A DNA stretch of 64,000 bases from positions 28,585,512 through 28,649,511 of the forward strand of contig OY756944.1 in the NCBI GenBank assembly GCA_963580275.1, given 5' to 3'. A program made the position numbers and the translations under genes. How positions within the stretch are numbered: the stretch's first letter is position 1; each line of letters opens with the position of its first letter. This DNA is from Crataegus laevigata (taxonomy: Eukaryota > Streptophyta > Magnoliopsida > Rosales > Rosaceae). This document shows, piece after piece, positions 11,946-23,519 of this stretch. The notes beneath the pieces were generated by a model, which did not search any database, was not told where the DNA came from, and saw only the letters and a program-made list of their open reading frames with translations.

Positions 11946-14768
11946 TCATTTTTCTGTATCTGCAACAACTTCTGCACTGTCATTCGCTTCTTTTGTCGGT
12001 GCAACATTATGCATTCTCATTAGCTTCATCATGAGGCCACTGAACTTCTCGTGCGCTTCTTTGTCCGCAGCAGCATCTTCTGTCTCCTCACTAGCCTCTT
12101 CTGATGCTATGGGGGTTGCTGTTGGAATTTTCTCATGCGCTTCTTTGACCGCATCAGAATCTTCTTCCTCCTTACGGGCCTCAGTTGATGCCATGAAACT
12201 TGTAATCGGCGCATTATTTTGTGTAAGCTCCTGACTCCTAGCAACGTGCTTCTTCCCCTTTATATGAGACGACCACACCTTTGGAGTGAAGGCACCAATT
12301 TTACACCCTTCACACCAAAACTTAAACTTCTTCTGTTTCTTTACGTCTTCTTTTCTCTCCACTCCGTCCACCATTTTAACCTTGTCGTTGTTCTTCAGAA
12401 CCTCTCCGCACTGGCCTTTCGACATTGGCGTCTCCTCTTTTTCCTCTTTTGAAGTGCCCTGTTCCTGCATTTTCTGGTCGGAAACACCACTGGTTTTACT
12501 ATGGTCAAGCGATTTCCATACTTGTTTGGCCCTTAATTCTGTGCTTATGATACCATTGACCTCCTTGGGCTCAGAAAACTTTGCAGCTTTCTTTGACAAT
12601 TTTGAATTGCTGGAGCTCTTGCCTGGTTTCTGAGCTCTCAGTCTTGCTTCCTTGGCTTGGTGCTTCTTACCATTAATGTGATGAATCAAGCCCTTCTCAC
12701 TTGTTGCACTAACATGGCACAGGGCGCAACTCCATTCTTCTTTGGGTTTCTTTTTCAACCCAAATGGAGGCAGCTCACTAGCACCCACCGTTGGTGGTGT
12801 TTTCCGCCTGACTCCGGAGAGATTTGGATCAGGTTTCGCCTGCAACGAAGATACTTATACAAATTACATTAACAACAGTCTTTCAATTCTAAACATGCAG
12901 TTCATGGTAAAATCTCAACATCATTTCCAATGAGAACTGCGCTACCTGCTTTAAAAATACGAGATCAACAGAAAACAACTTTTCGGTAATCTTAAGTAGA
13001 CAAAACCAGTGATAAGATATGTGTTGTCTAAGAAATCTGCAAGATACCAACCTTCAATATGTTGACCATCATAACATTGATTCAAAACAAATATTCAAGA
13101 TGTTGAAATAATTACAAAGGAATCTGTCTGTCCCAATTACTTAGGTGAGAGGGTGGCATGTAGATACAATTATGTATAAGGACAATACCTCACACAAGGC
13201 CACAAGTGACCGCTGCATATCCATCAAGAGGGTAGTCTTCTCCAAGTGAACCAGCAAATGAAAAATCAATTTTCAACAATCACTAGTGCCATTAATCTTA
13301 GATTATTCCGTACCTCGATCAAACAGATGTCACTATAACATAATGAAATAGTAAACCATCTTATTGACTGATCGAAGAAAAATAATCTACGTAATGAATG
13401 ACAATGATGCCCCGTTGAGACGACTTTAAAAGTGCTGATCCACAAGCAAAAGCACTACCACATGCATAGGGACCAGGAAGCGAACTGATATACACCTTGC
13501 GAGCCAATATTAGCATTGGTTATGGGCACAGCCACTTAGGCAATGCAGAGGCTACTAGTAACAGAGACTCTTCAATGTATTTGTAAAACATAGACCCGAA
13601 AAGCCAACATTTCGAGGCTGAAGGAGCGCAATATATACATACACGTATACATATACATAAATATTCGTCAGAGTATATGCCGTCCCTTCAACCTAAAAAA
13701 TATAGACAATCCAAAATAAATGGTGTATCTTGGCGGGCAATTTACCATCAATCTCATCTTTTACCTTGATTCTCATGGTCTAATCACGAATCTTAGGCCT
13801 CGTTTGGTGTCTATGATTGGATTCGATAACTCACTAGACTAAGTGTATGCTAATGAGAGAAACGGATGTAACGTTTTGAAAGTTGACATCAATTTCTTAC
13901 TTCATCGTACATAGAATACTACGAGTTATCCAATCCAATCCGTTCTAAACCACAAAAAATCTCCCACTTTAGCACAAAACAGAGCATTCCCACCACAAAC
14001 GTAGTAAACCATAAACAGAGCATTATTAAGTTAAAAACCAATCAAATTTTAAAAAGTAGAAATGGCACTGACCAGTAAGATCAACTTGTCCTTATTGTTG
14101 AGGTCTGAAAAAGGAGGGGCCGGAAGCGCCTTGAAGCCATTGGTCAGAGGTTCCGGCTGCCGCCGGCGCCACGTGACCCTATTGAATGCGGCGGGCACAA
14201 GAGGAGGAAACAATCCGAACTGGTCATCATCGAAGGGGTGGTGGACTCTCTGGTCGAATCGCACCGCCCCGAACCGGACCTGATCAAAACCGAGACCTTC
14301 GCCAGAGAGTCCTCGCATAGCGATTTCCCGCTCCAGCACGAGCTCTCTCCTCACCTCCGCTTCGAGAGCCCGCCTTCGCGCAATCTCCGCCGCAATAATC
14401 TCGTCCCTGATCCTCTCCTTCTCCAGCTGGCGCTCGATCATCTCGTCGCGGACGGACCTCGGGTTGTGGAGCGGGTCCATGTTCAATCTCATATCCGGAT
14501 TCCAGAATATAGCTGTCTGGCCTGTTCAGAAAGAAGATTATCTCAGTTTAATCGCAGAGTGAAGAAATTAACTGAATTTCTAAGAAAAGAACTGAAATTT
14601 GAAGTAAATTCATTTTCTTTTGGTTTCTCGACAACCAAACAGAAAATTGAGAGCGAACTAAGAAGGTAGAGCGAGACCTCGGAATGCGGGTTGGTCGGAG
14701 GAGAAGTAGCTGCCGGCGGGAGAAGGTGGCGGCGGCCTCTCGTCCACCGATCGGAATTTGAACTCCAT
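11946..14768 (-). CDS. Zinc finger (matrin/U1-type C2H2) protein with two fingers
   Basis: Three exons on the minus strand: 14768-14678, 14521-14073 and 12839-11946 (TGA at 11948-11946). They sum to 1434 nt, 477 residues. The start reads MEFKFRSVDERPPPPSPAGS; exon 2 has an Arg/Glu-rich helical segment (RQLEKERIRDEIIAAEIARR); exon 3 opens with AKPDPNLSGVRRKTPP. Two zf-met type fingers follow: CALCHVSATSEKGLIHHINGKKH and, later, CEGCKIGAFTPKVWSSHIKGKKH (each CX2C...HX5H; shown by key residues C, C, H, H). The rest is low-complexity Lys/Glu/Ala. Family knowledge: such fingers bind double-stranded RNA or act in RNA processing in the nucleus. Precise function unknown. A 1.2 kb intron separates exons 2 and 3. 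The exon 2 donor (CTG|GTCAGT) is acceptable but not strong. Confidence 0.85.
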
Positions 14769-15129
14769 TGAATCAGTCAATGGAATGTTGCGCTTCGAAC
14801 TTTGAATTGGTAAAGTACAGAAACGAGAAAGAAGAAACGTTTCCGGTTGGAGGTTGCAGTTACAACAGAAAAATATATAATCTCTGGCTACATACTCGGT
14901 GGAGACATAGTGACGAAATGCTGGGCGGGTCGGCGGGCCCACGGAGGAGGGGAGAAGCAGGTGGAGACGTGTCGGTGGCGTGGGCAGGGCCGCGGGAGGA
15001 CACTTTTCCGTGTTTGTGCTCCCCTTCTACCGCTTCTGTTACTGTTACTGTAGGTAAAACCCTAAAGTTAAAAATCTCTTTTTTTTTCGGAAATTTACTG
15101 TTTTTATTTTTTGGAAGTCGGTTTTAACT

Positions 15130-16004
15130 TAAATTAATATTGATAATGACGGTAGCTGCTCTTTTTATTTAAAAATGAGAAGTTTTAGGTTCGACGTAGA
15201 GGGCGAATTCGATATCAAATTAGGTTGCTCATCGTGGAGTCCACTTTTATGGAAATTTTTATGGAATTAGAGAGACTCATAGAAGTATTTCAACATTCTT
15301 CTAGCTACTATCGTGTGGTTTACTCACCCCAAAAATAAAATTTATAATGTGCCATATAAAATACGAGCATAAGATTCGTCTCAATCCACCAAGACACTCT
15401 GCAGTGGCTGCATGTTACATTATGTGGACATACAATAACTTAAATTAATAATGTATGTTGTTACACTATGCTTTAACTTGTACGTTACTTTTTAAGTTAC
15501 ATTTCTTTTTTAGATACTTTTCCATTGATCAAAAATGTCATTTTATGTGACACTCCTACAATGCGAAAGTCATCGTTCTTGTGGTCAATATCACCAAGTC
15601 CCAGTCTTGTCAAAAATAAAAATTATACATACATCTTTTTTATTAGATATTTTAATAAGAGGTGATATTCGCACATTTTTTTTATTTTTTACACCTTCTT
15701 TTAATTTCTGACCGTTGAATCGAATGAATTAAAAAAGACATAGAACATAAATTAACAAGAGGTGAATGCAAAGTAAAAATTGATCTATAGATAAAACACT
15801 CCTATTTTAATTTATGTTAGAGAATTTGAGCTGGTATTAAATTTAGTTCAATTTATATATTTTAGCTTAAAAAATATTTATGATTTTCTTGATAGTTAAG
15901 AAATATTTCAATGGATCAAAACACAGGAACTAAGCTATAGGGCATTCTCAAATAACAAAGTCACAAGTTGAAAAATTTAAGAATCTACTATACAAAATCC
16001 TTAT

Positions 16005-16052
<48 letters not shown>

Positions 16053-16131
16053 CCATAAGGTTTTTCATGCAATACTTTCCACTATCCCTCAACTTATTTT
16101 TATGTTTTGAAAGCGTTGTTTGACAACTTCA
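15130..16131. other. Intergenic AT-rich DNA with MITE-like stretch and TA microsatellite
   Basis: No gene. A stretch at about 15655-15795 has the AGAGGTGATATTCGCACA ... motif seen in other non-autonomous elements of this window. A (TA)n run lies at 16007-16048. Confidence 0.5.
16007..16048. repeat. (TA)n microsatellite
   Basis: About 20 uninterrupted AT/TA dinucleotides read directly from sequence. Confidence 0.95.
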
Positions 16132-18502
16132 TGACACGCCCCGATCCCGATGTCCTAGGGATATTGGGATAGTCACGTGTCAGCCGACACCCGAGGGGTG
16201 ACGAAAGCCATTTAGAAGGCATAAGAACGAGAAATAAGAATTTAATAAAACATTAAATAAGCATTTAAGGAACGTGTTCAGAGCATACAACTAATTTGAA
16301 ATACTAAAAGAAAGAATATAAAATTGGATAAACAAAAGGAGTGGGTCCTACATCGAGAGGACTCGAATATGCCGATGCAAAAGTGTCTTGACGCCGGGAT
16401 TGCATGCCTCGATTCTAAGTCCTTAAGGGGGCGCAAAACAAACATGAGTGGACCAATTTGATATACATATAATAAAACAGTTATCAACATACTAACTCCC
16501 AGGTTTTATGAAAACACATATATCATGATAAATATAGGTTTTCTGAAACCTAGCATGTCGCGCAATGTCTTAAATCATAACTCATATATAATAAACACTA
16601 GTGACAAATGTCCACATATCCCTCCAGGCCATATGCCATCTCTCCGTCTCTTAGCATACAGTCAAAGGAAAAATACCTCCAGGCCATATGCCATCTCCTC
16701 GTCCCTGTGCTAATAGCCAGAGGAAAACCACTTCAGGCCCTATGCCAACACCATAACCCTCGCCTGGGATGGACCGGAAACTATCCCTTCATCCCGTAGC
16801 GGAAATTGGGACCACTAGGTAATACAAAATCATCGAACATATATTTATTGAAAGGCAACTTCATAGTATAAAATCATATATCATCTATACTATAAAGAGG
16901 TGTTCTAAACATATTCTAAATATCATATCATTCAGTAGATATTATATAAAGAATACGGGTTATAGAGAAAATAGTAATAATTCAAAGTAATCTTAGTAAG
17001 CACGATATCTCATAAAGCATTTCATAAAACATACTTATAAACTCATGCTTTTCATGCGTGCAATTATACTAAGAAAACATGTATTTTAGAAGGGGTCCAC
17101 TCACAGTACTTCGCCGTCAAAAGCTACACTGCTAGCGAAGATAAAAACGCCACAAAAGTTGCCCCTAAGCACATAAAGGGTACACTTCGTCAAACTATAC
17201 TCAAACGATTTAATTTGGGAAAACAAACTTCAAAAACAGGTCCAGAGCGTCGAAATTAGCTTAGGAGGGGTCTCGAACGAAACCCGAAAAAGTCAACCGA
17301 GAAAGTCAACGTGGCTGGGTCAACGGTCAACGGGTCAAAGTCAAACCAGGTCGAGTCAACCCGGGTCAATTGGTTTGGGTTGGATCCGGGTTGGGCCCAA
17401 AAAGGTTTTGGGTTTAGCCTAAAGGGTTGCTAGGTTTTAAGATCACGGGCCTAGGGCCCTAGTTTAAAGAACCCAAAAGGGTTTCTGGGTCTAAGCTACA
17501 AGGGCCAAAGGCCCTGGTCTCCTAATGGCCCAAAGGCCAGAAATAAAAAGGGTTGGAAGCCCCGAAGTGAGAAGGCCCGAAGGCTTTAGCCTTAGGGTAT
17601 TGGGTTAGGTCAACGGGCCTACGGCCCTAAAAAAAGGCCCAAGGCCTTTTAGTTTTTAAATAACTAAAACAAAAAATGCTACGGGGCTGGGGTTTTTGGG
17701 CTGGTTCACAACGGGCTTAAGGCCCATGGGTTTTCTAAAAATGGCCCGAAGGCCTGGGCTCGACGGAAAAATTGAAGAAGAACGTCGGAGCTTCTACAGC
17801 TTCGGTCGATTGCAAACGGAGGTCTTAAGCTCCGATTTAAGTACCAATGCAAAGAGGAAAAAGAGAGGAGCAATATTATACCTTTTGTTTTCCACGAAAT
17901 GGTCGGAGATGACCAGAAAACTCCTCGATACCCACGGTCTCGTCGGAGCTGGGTTAAGCTTCCTCCAAGCAAAACTCGTCCTAAAAACCTTAGAGAAACC
18001 GAGAAACACCTTAAAAATCATCCAAACAACAAATCAACTCCGAAAGAGGAAGATCCGAGGCTTACCTAGCCGAAAAATGAAGAAACTCGCGGGGGAGTTT
18101 CTAGGTGTGTGTCAACCTTGCTGCGACGGGAAAAAGGGAGAGAGAACGAGAGAGAGAGAGACGAGATGAGGGAGATAGAAGGATGAGGATGGTGTGGTGT
18201 GTGCGAGAGTTCACGGGAGTGAGAGAGAGATGAGAGGGATACGAGAGAGAGATATGAGAGTGAGTTCGAGAGAGAGAAAAAGGAAAGTGCAGAGAGAGAG
18301 AGAAATAAAATGGGTTACGGGGTAGGGGACAGAAAACAGAAAAGGGAGGAGGGTTAAGGAGCTACCACGTGGCAGTTTGGGACAAGGGAAAAAATCCCCT
18401 TTCTAGTTTCGGATTGGATGAGAGAGATGACCAAATTGATAGTTCGTTAAATTTCTGGGGCAAAATCTAAAATTATACATTAATAAGGGGGCGGGTGTAA
18501 CA
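16132..18502 (-). repeat. Long LTR of a Ty3/gypsy retrotransposon
   Basis: In minus orientation it starts TGTTACACCC at 18502, directly after a polypurine stretch (AGGAGGGTAGAAT), and ends ...GGGGCGTGTCA at 16132, giving TG...CA ends. Length is about 2.37 kb. Upstream on the minus strand lies the end of the gypsy polyprotein. It contains a three-fold imperfect repeat around 'CCTCCAGGCCATATGCCATC' (16620-16760). Open frames inside it (for example 17696-18169) are not genes. Confidence 0.8.
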
Positions 18503-18555
18503 ATTCTACCCTCCTTACAAAAAATTTCGTCCCCAAAATTACAAACTTAATAAAA

Positions 18556-19053
18556 TAAAAACGGGTACTGATTCATCATCAGATCCTCTGCTTCCCACGT
18601 CGCTTCATCAACAGCATGGTTCCTCTAGAGTACTTTTACCAAACGGATAATTTTGTTCCTCAAAATCTTATCTCGTCGATCAATGATGGGCACTGGTTCT
18701 TTAACATAACTGGCATTCTGATTCACCTCCAGCGGCTTTACCTGGATAACATGGGAATGATCTGGCACATATTTCCGAAGCATGGAAACATAAAACACAT
18801 TGTGAATCATCGACAACTTTGGCGGTAGCTCCAACCTGTAGGTAACTGCACCGATTCTCTCTGAAATCTGATAAGGACCAATGTACCAAGGGCTCAACTT
18901 CCCTCGCTTGCCAAAACGAACCACACCATTCCAGGGAGATAATTTCAAGAACACCAAGTCACCCACCTTATACTCACGGTCCTTGGAATGTCTATCCGCA
19001 ATACTCTTCTGTCGATCCTGCGCTGCCTTTAAGTTCTTCTTAATCATCTGGAT
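18556..19053 (-). pseudogene. Gypsy polyprotein 3' end: integrase C-terminus with chromo-like tail, 5' truncated
   Basis: Minus-strand translation gives the typical end of a plant Ty3/gypsy Pol: an integrase C-terminal region with KNLKAAQDRQKSIADRH, YKVGDLVFLKLSPWNGVVRF, GPYQISERIGAVTYRLELPP and HNVFYVSMLRKYVPDHSHVI. It ends in a chromo-like segment containing KVLWRNHAVDEATWEAEDLM, which reads through to the stop before the LTR. Everything before this (protease, reverse transcriptase, RNase H, integrase core) is missing, because the sequence changes abruptly into a Cassandra LTR at about 19053/19054. The open frame starting at 19098 is therefore a chimera of Cassandra LTR codons and gypsy codons. 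Confidence 0.85.
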
Positions 19054-19335
19054 GGCCCGGGCCGCCACCACATCCCGGGCTCGACTCCACCGTAGCACGA
19101 TATTGTCCGTTTTGGGCCCCGACCACGCCCTTACAGTTTTGTTTCTGGGAATTCATGAGCAACTTCCTAGGAGGTCACCCATCCTGGGATTACTCTCGTG
19201 CGAACTCGCTTAACTTCGGAGTTCCTACGGAACCCGAAGCCTGTGAGCTCCCAAAAGGCCTCGTGCTAGGTAGAGATGGGAATATACATATAAGGCTTAC
19301 ATGATCCTCTCCCTTGGGCGATGTGGGATGTTACA
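19054..19335 (-). mobile_element. Cassandra TRIM retrotransposon LTR (truncated at its 3' end)
   Basis: Minus strand starts TGTAACATCCCACATCGCCC at 19335, then has the CATGTAAGCCTTATATG and GCACGAGGCCTTTTGGGAGC segments, a 5S rRNA-like core, then GGGCGTGGTCGGGGCCC and GGTGGAGTCGAGCCCGGGAT. This order is that of the Cassandra LTR known from many plants, whose LTRs carry a 5S RNA promoter. The last dozen bases of the LTR, normally ending in GTGACA, are missing: the sequence passes at GGCCCGGGCC into gypsy integrase coding sequence. No second LTR, primer site or polypurine tract was seen. Confidence 0.85.
19147..19252 (-). other. 5S rRNA-like segment inside the Cassandra LTR
   Basis: Contains GAACTCCGAAGTTAAGCGAG and GAGAGTAATCCCAGGATGGG followed by TGACCTCCTAGGAAGT, closely matching plant 5S rRNA internal control regions (A box, intermediate element and C box). 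It is not a ribosomal gene: the flanks are Cassandra LTR and the ends differ from mature 5S RNA. In Cassandra this segment is known to supply a pol III promoter. Confidence 0.85.
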
Positions 19336-20381
19336 CTTCATTACCAATATCATCAAATATCTCTCTATAAAAATAACCATGTTATTAATTTTCCATTGAT
19401 CTCTTATCTGATTTCTCAATCGATTATTCATAAATTTCATGGCTATAAATACTATTTCAACAGTAATAGTAGCAACTAGAAGAGTTAATGCTCATGTTAT
19501 GTCTATCACGTGGGTTTGCTACATGCATTATGTACATTTCCTCAAGAAAGGGCATTTGCTCCCTAGGGCCAAGGTAGCTCCGTCCTTTGTCAAAAGCTAT
19601 TTCACAACATCAGTTGACCGAAGACTTAATAGCAAAAGTTAACGCAAGTATAAAAGTGTACAAAAATACAATTTTTGTGAGTTTGAAGGCAGTAAAATGG
19701 AAATTACTCTAAATTTATGTCATCATATACATATATATAATACCTAAATCACGAGGTGACAAAATAAATTTAACATGTGAGTGAGGTAGAATATACAAAA
19801 ATAAATGAAACTTAATCTAACTATCTATGAAAATAGTTTGAAAATAATTCATCTTCATACATCAATAAATTCACGAGTATATATGTTGATGTATATAATA
19901 TCTACAACATTGATTTTTTAACCCTTATTTTACGCATTCTACCTTAAGAGACTAGTTAATTGGTCCAAGATACGGAATAAGCTATAGCCAATAATAAATA
20001 TATTTACAATAGCTATTATGATTTACACAAAATCTAAACTGCAATAAGAAAATTTGAATTCCACGCCTAAAAATGAAGCACATGCCCGCTTACCATTCTG
20101 ACTACGCTCACGTCTGCTTCAAAAAAAAAAGCGTGAATTGCCTCATTGATAGGGTTGATGCTGTATTTCGGCCCAATACATAAACAAGCCCAAAACTGTG
20201 AATTTGGGGCCCTGTCTATTTATATAATTTAGGGTTTGGTGCCAAAAAAGCCCAATTCAGTCCCTTTCAGATTGTGGTTAGATCTTACAACCAACCATTG
20301 GATCGCCTTATCTTTGTTTGCTTCTACATTAAGACCAAACTCTCTCCCTCTCTCTCTGGAAAAAAAATCTGAGAAACAAAA
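19336..20381. other. Intergenic and promoter of the PMP3/RCI2 gene
   Basis: No other gene seen. A TATA-like TATTTATATAAT lies at about 20217-20228, roughly 155 bases before the ATG at 20382. The 5' leader contains a short CT run (20340-20357). Confidence 0.5.
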
Positions 20382-20714
20382 ATGCCGAGTCGCTGTGAGA
20401 TCTGTTGTGAGATTCTGATCGCAATTCTGCTCCCTCCGCTGGGCGTTTGTCTCCGGCACGGCTGCTGCACCGTAAGTCCCCTTTCTTTCTCCTCCGTCTT
20501 CTTCATTTTCTGGTGGCAGATTTGATGTTATTAATGGTGAAAGATTGAAATTTTGGATTCGCAATTATTTATGCAGGCGGAGTTTTGCATATGCTTGCTG
20601 CTGACGCTGCTGGGGTACCTTCCGGGAATCATCTACGCCCTCTACGCCATCGTCTTCATCAATCGCGACGAGTACTTCGACGAGTACCGCCGCCCCCTCT
20701 ACACCTCCTATTAA
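20382..20714 (+). CDS. PMP3/RCI2 (LTI6-type, UPF0057) small hydrophobic membrane protein
   Basis: Two exons, 20382-20471 and 20577-20714, joined at a GT-AG intron in phase 0. The product is 75 residues: MPSRCEICCEILIAILLPPL, GVCLRHGCCT, AEFCICLLLTLLGYLPGIIY, ALYAIVFINRDEYFDEYRRP, LYTSY. The two hydrophobic helices with the PPLGVCLRHG turn and the LLGYLPGIIYALY motif are diagnostic of the family. The charged tail after helix 2 (DEYFDEYRRPLY) marks the longer-tailed subgroup rather than the 54-residue RCI2A/B type. Family knowledge: these proteins sit in the plasma membrane or endomembranes, influence membrane potential and ion leakage, and are often induced by cold, salt or drought. A homopolymer-rich 3' flank (A run at 20815-20834) follows. 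Confidence 0.95.
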
Positions 20715-21104
20715 ACCAATTCCTCAGTTATTTTCCCGCCTCCTCCGATTATGTAGCCACCTTTCCCTTCCGGTTTTTTTGTTTTTTTTTTTGAGTTCTG
20801 AGGGATCGTTGACCAAAAAAAAAAAAAAAAAAAGAACAGACGGGGATCCTTAGATCTTTTATTTGCTTGTTATGTTTATAATAAAATCTGAAATTGTATG
20901 CTTCACATGTTAGACTGATTGCTTGTTTTGGTTCTGCTTCGGAAAATTAAGGGACCTTGCATGTTGCCAATTTTATACTCAATTATTTGCTTGCTGCAGT
21001 GATGTAGAATTGCCTTTGGGAGAAACTCATCATGTTGTAAATTGTGGTAGAAAGGGAATTTTTTGGCGCTATCTGTCGGATAAAATTCTAGTGTATACAA
21101 TATG

Positions 21105-21255
21105 CAGTAGGGGTGTGATATCCTCACACTCATTTTTACTTCTCTCACACATTTTTGAATTTCGGCTGTCGGATCGGATAAATTGAAGAAGATCAAGAAC
21201 ATAAGTTAACAGGGGTGTGTGACAAGGAAAAATTGATATGTGAATAGCACATCCG
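21105..21255. mobile_element. MITE-like element (GGTGTGATATCCTCACAC type)
   Basis: Begins GGGGTGTGATATCCTCACAC and ends with GGGGTGTGTGACAAGG...ATAGCACATCC, with CGGCTGTCGGATCGGATAAA in the middle. The same design is seen at 62985-63122. Boundaries approximate. Confidence 0.5.
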
Positions 21256-21374
21256 TATGCAGGAGCACCTAAGAGTTGATTGGTCTAGCGATCAGGTCCT
21301 TTGGTTTGCTCCCAAGTGGTCTGGGTCTGGCATTTACGCATTAGGGTTTTTTAGGTTTATTGTTTTATAAATAG

Positions 21375-21527
21375 AGAAATTATATTCACACATCCCAAAT
21401 TACTTCTCTCACACTTTTTTAATTTTTTAATATTTTCTACACACCACTAACACTTGATAGAAAAATACTAAAAAATTAAAAATGTGTGGGAGAAGTAATT
21501 TGGGGTGTGTGAATATAATCTCCCTAT
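21375..21527. mobile_element. Palindromic MITE
   Basis: Long near-perfect terminal inverted repeats: TTATATTCACACATCCCAAA ... at about 21377 and its complement ...TTTGGGGTGTGTGAATATAA ending near 21521. The arms are about 45-50 bases and flank an AT-rich centre. No coding capacity. A weaker relative lies at 21105-21250. Confidence 0.85.
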
Positions 21528-23054
21528 AAATAAAGCTTGTAATTTAGTTTGAGAATCAAGTTAGTCACAATGTAGTCTCTTAAGATTTTGTAGCCGTTTC
21601 AGCATTCTGGTTTGTTTAATAATATTCTTATTATTTTGTTTTGTTCATATCGTACTGATATTCAACTGATTGATGAGACTTAAATGGCTATTTGATGAAT
21701 GATGATGTGCACTTTTGATACAACCAAGTTACCTTCTTGTTTTACCAAGTTAGGGGAAAATCTTAGTGCGGTCACGTGGTTCACTTCGGCATTTGCCTCT
21801 ACATTCACACCAAGCGAGTTATTTCTTCGCGGAGGTGAGCCTTAGAGCAACTCCACCGGAGGCTTTAGCCTGGTGGATAGGCGATCCAAAAAATCCAATA
21901 GCCTCTCCCCCTTGCTCTAGCCCATGTGGGCGATTGGGTTGGGGGAGGCGGGAATCTACAGTCCGAGAGCCTAAGGCGAGTTGATGCAAGGCTGATGTTT
22001 CTAAAATAAATATTAAATATTAATAAAAATGTTAAAAATTAATAAAAAAATGTTAAAAATTAATTTAAAAAGTTAAAAATGAATAAAAAAAGTAAAACAT
22101 TAATAAAAAAAATAAAAAAAACTAATAAAAAATTTATAAATTAAAAAAATAAAAATTCAATTCGGGCCTTTCATTCCCTAGCTTCATCTCCACTCCCACC
22201 CCGCCACACTGGATCCCCGACTTTCGACCACTCCACCTTCCGTGCGCCTTCTTCTTCTTTCTCTCTGACTCCTTTGTCACTAAAAAACCCACACGCCGCC
22301 GCCTTAGCTCTACAATGGGCATTGGAAACGGCTTCTTCTCCTTCTTCGGATAATGCTTCGGAAAGTCGGAGTTCTCGTGATGGAGGGAATAGGTGGAGGA
22401 GACGGGGAAGGTGGGATGTGATCTAATTTGATTTTTTTTTTATGGAATTATTTGGTTTGAACTTGGAAATAGATTTCTAGGTTTGGGTTTGGGATGGGAT
22501 GGGGTGATTTTTAGGGTTTGGAAATACATTTTCTGGGTTTGGTTTGGGATAGCATGAATTTCTAGGTTTGAGAGCAATTGAAAAGGAGGCCTGAGATTTG
22601 AGAATAATTGAAAAGGAATTGAAAAGATCAATGTATTTGAGGTTAGGGAGGGTATCGAGCAATTGCAAGGGGTGTGGAGGTTCTCGGCAAGGAGAAGGAA
22701 GATGAGGTTCTGAGGAGAGAGAGATTTTTAAATTAATTTTAATTATTAAATTAAAAATTAAAAAAATAGATTTAATTTTTCAATAAATATGTTATCATTA
22801 TCTTTCAACTTACATTACAATTTTATATTTTCTCAAGTACTTTGGTTGTAATTTCTTATTTAATGATATGTGGTCATGGACCAAAATGCCGATAATATCG
22901 GCGATATATTGCCGATATTATCGGAATTTCTCATTGCCGATATTATTTTAGGTTTCCAAATGGTTTTCGTCCTAATATCGCAATATTATCGATATTATCG
23001 ATAATATCACGATATTATGGAAATATCGCGAAATTTCGGAAATTTCGTAATCGG

Positions 23055-23250
23055 GGAAGAACGCCGGACGATTCAAATCGCTGGGAGGAGAGTCGGGGAA
23101 GAACGCCGGAGTCCTTGAGCGACTCGGAGTCGCTGGGCGGATTCAAATCGCTGGGCGGAGTCCTTGAGCGACGAAGGATTCAAATCACCAGGACCGTCGT
23201 CGTCGAACTCGGGATTGAGTCCTTGAGCGATTCAAATCACCAGTTGACCC
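23055..23250 (+). repeat. Short imperfect tandem repeats around GATTCAAATC and GTCCTTGAGCGA
   Basis: The words GATTCAAATCGCTGGG, GGGGAAGAACGCCGGA and GTCCTTGAGCGA recur several times in about 200 bases (for example 23068, 23139 and 23169 for GATTCAAATC). GC-rich compared with neighbours. Confidence 0.7.
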
Positions 23251-23519
23251 GGTGGTCGGGACTCGGGACTAAGAGAAAGGATCGAGAGGGGAGAGAGACG
23301 GCGCCACCTAGACTGCGTGTGTGTGTGGGTCTCGGACCCTCGGTGCAGAGAGAAAGGATCGAGAGGGGAGATCTGTGCGTGTGGAAGAGGGGAGAGGGGG
23401 GATCTGTGCATGTGGAAGAGGGGAGAGGGGAGATATGTGTGTCTCAGACAAAGAAAAGTCTCAGAAGACTCAGAGTCACAGAAGAGGAGAGAAGGTTCGA
23501 GTCTTCGAGAGAGAGAGGT

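Noticed and set aside
17696..18169. 157-residue plus-strand frame
   Set aside because: Lies wholly inside the gypsy LTR on the antisense strand.
19147..19252. 5S rRNA gene
   Set aside because: Flanks are a Cassandra LTR and the ends do not match mature 5S RNA.
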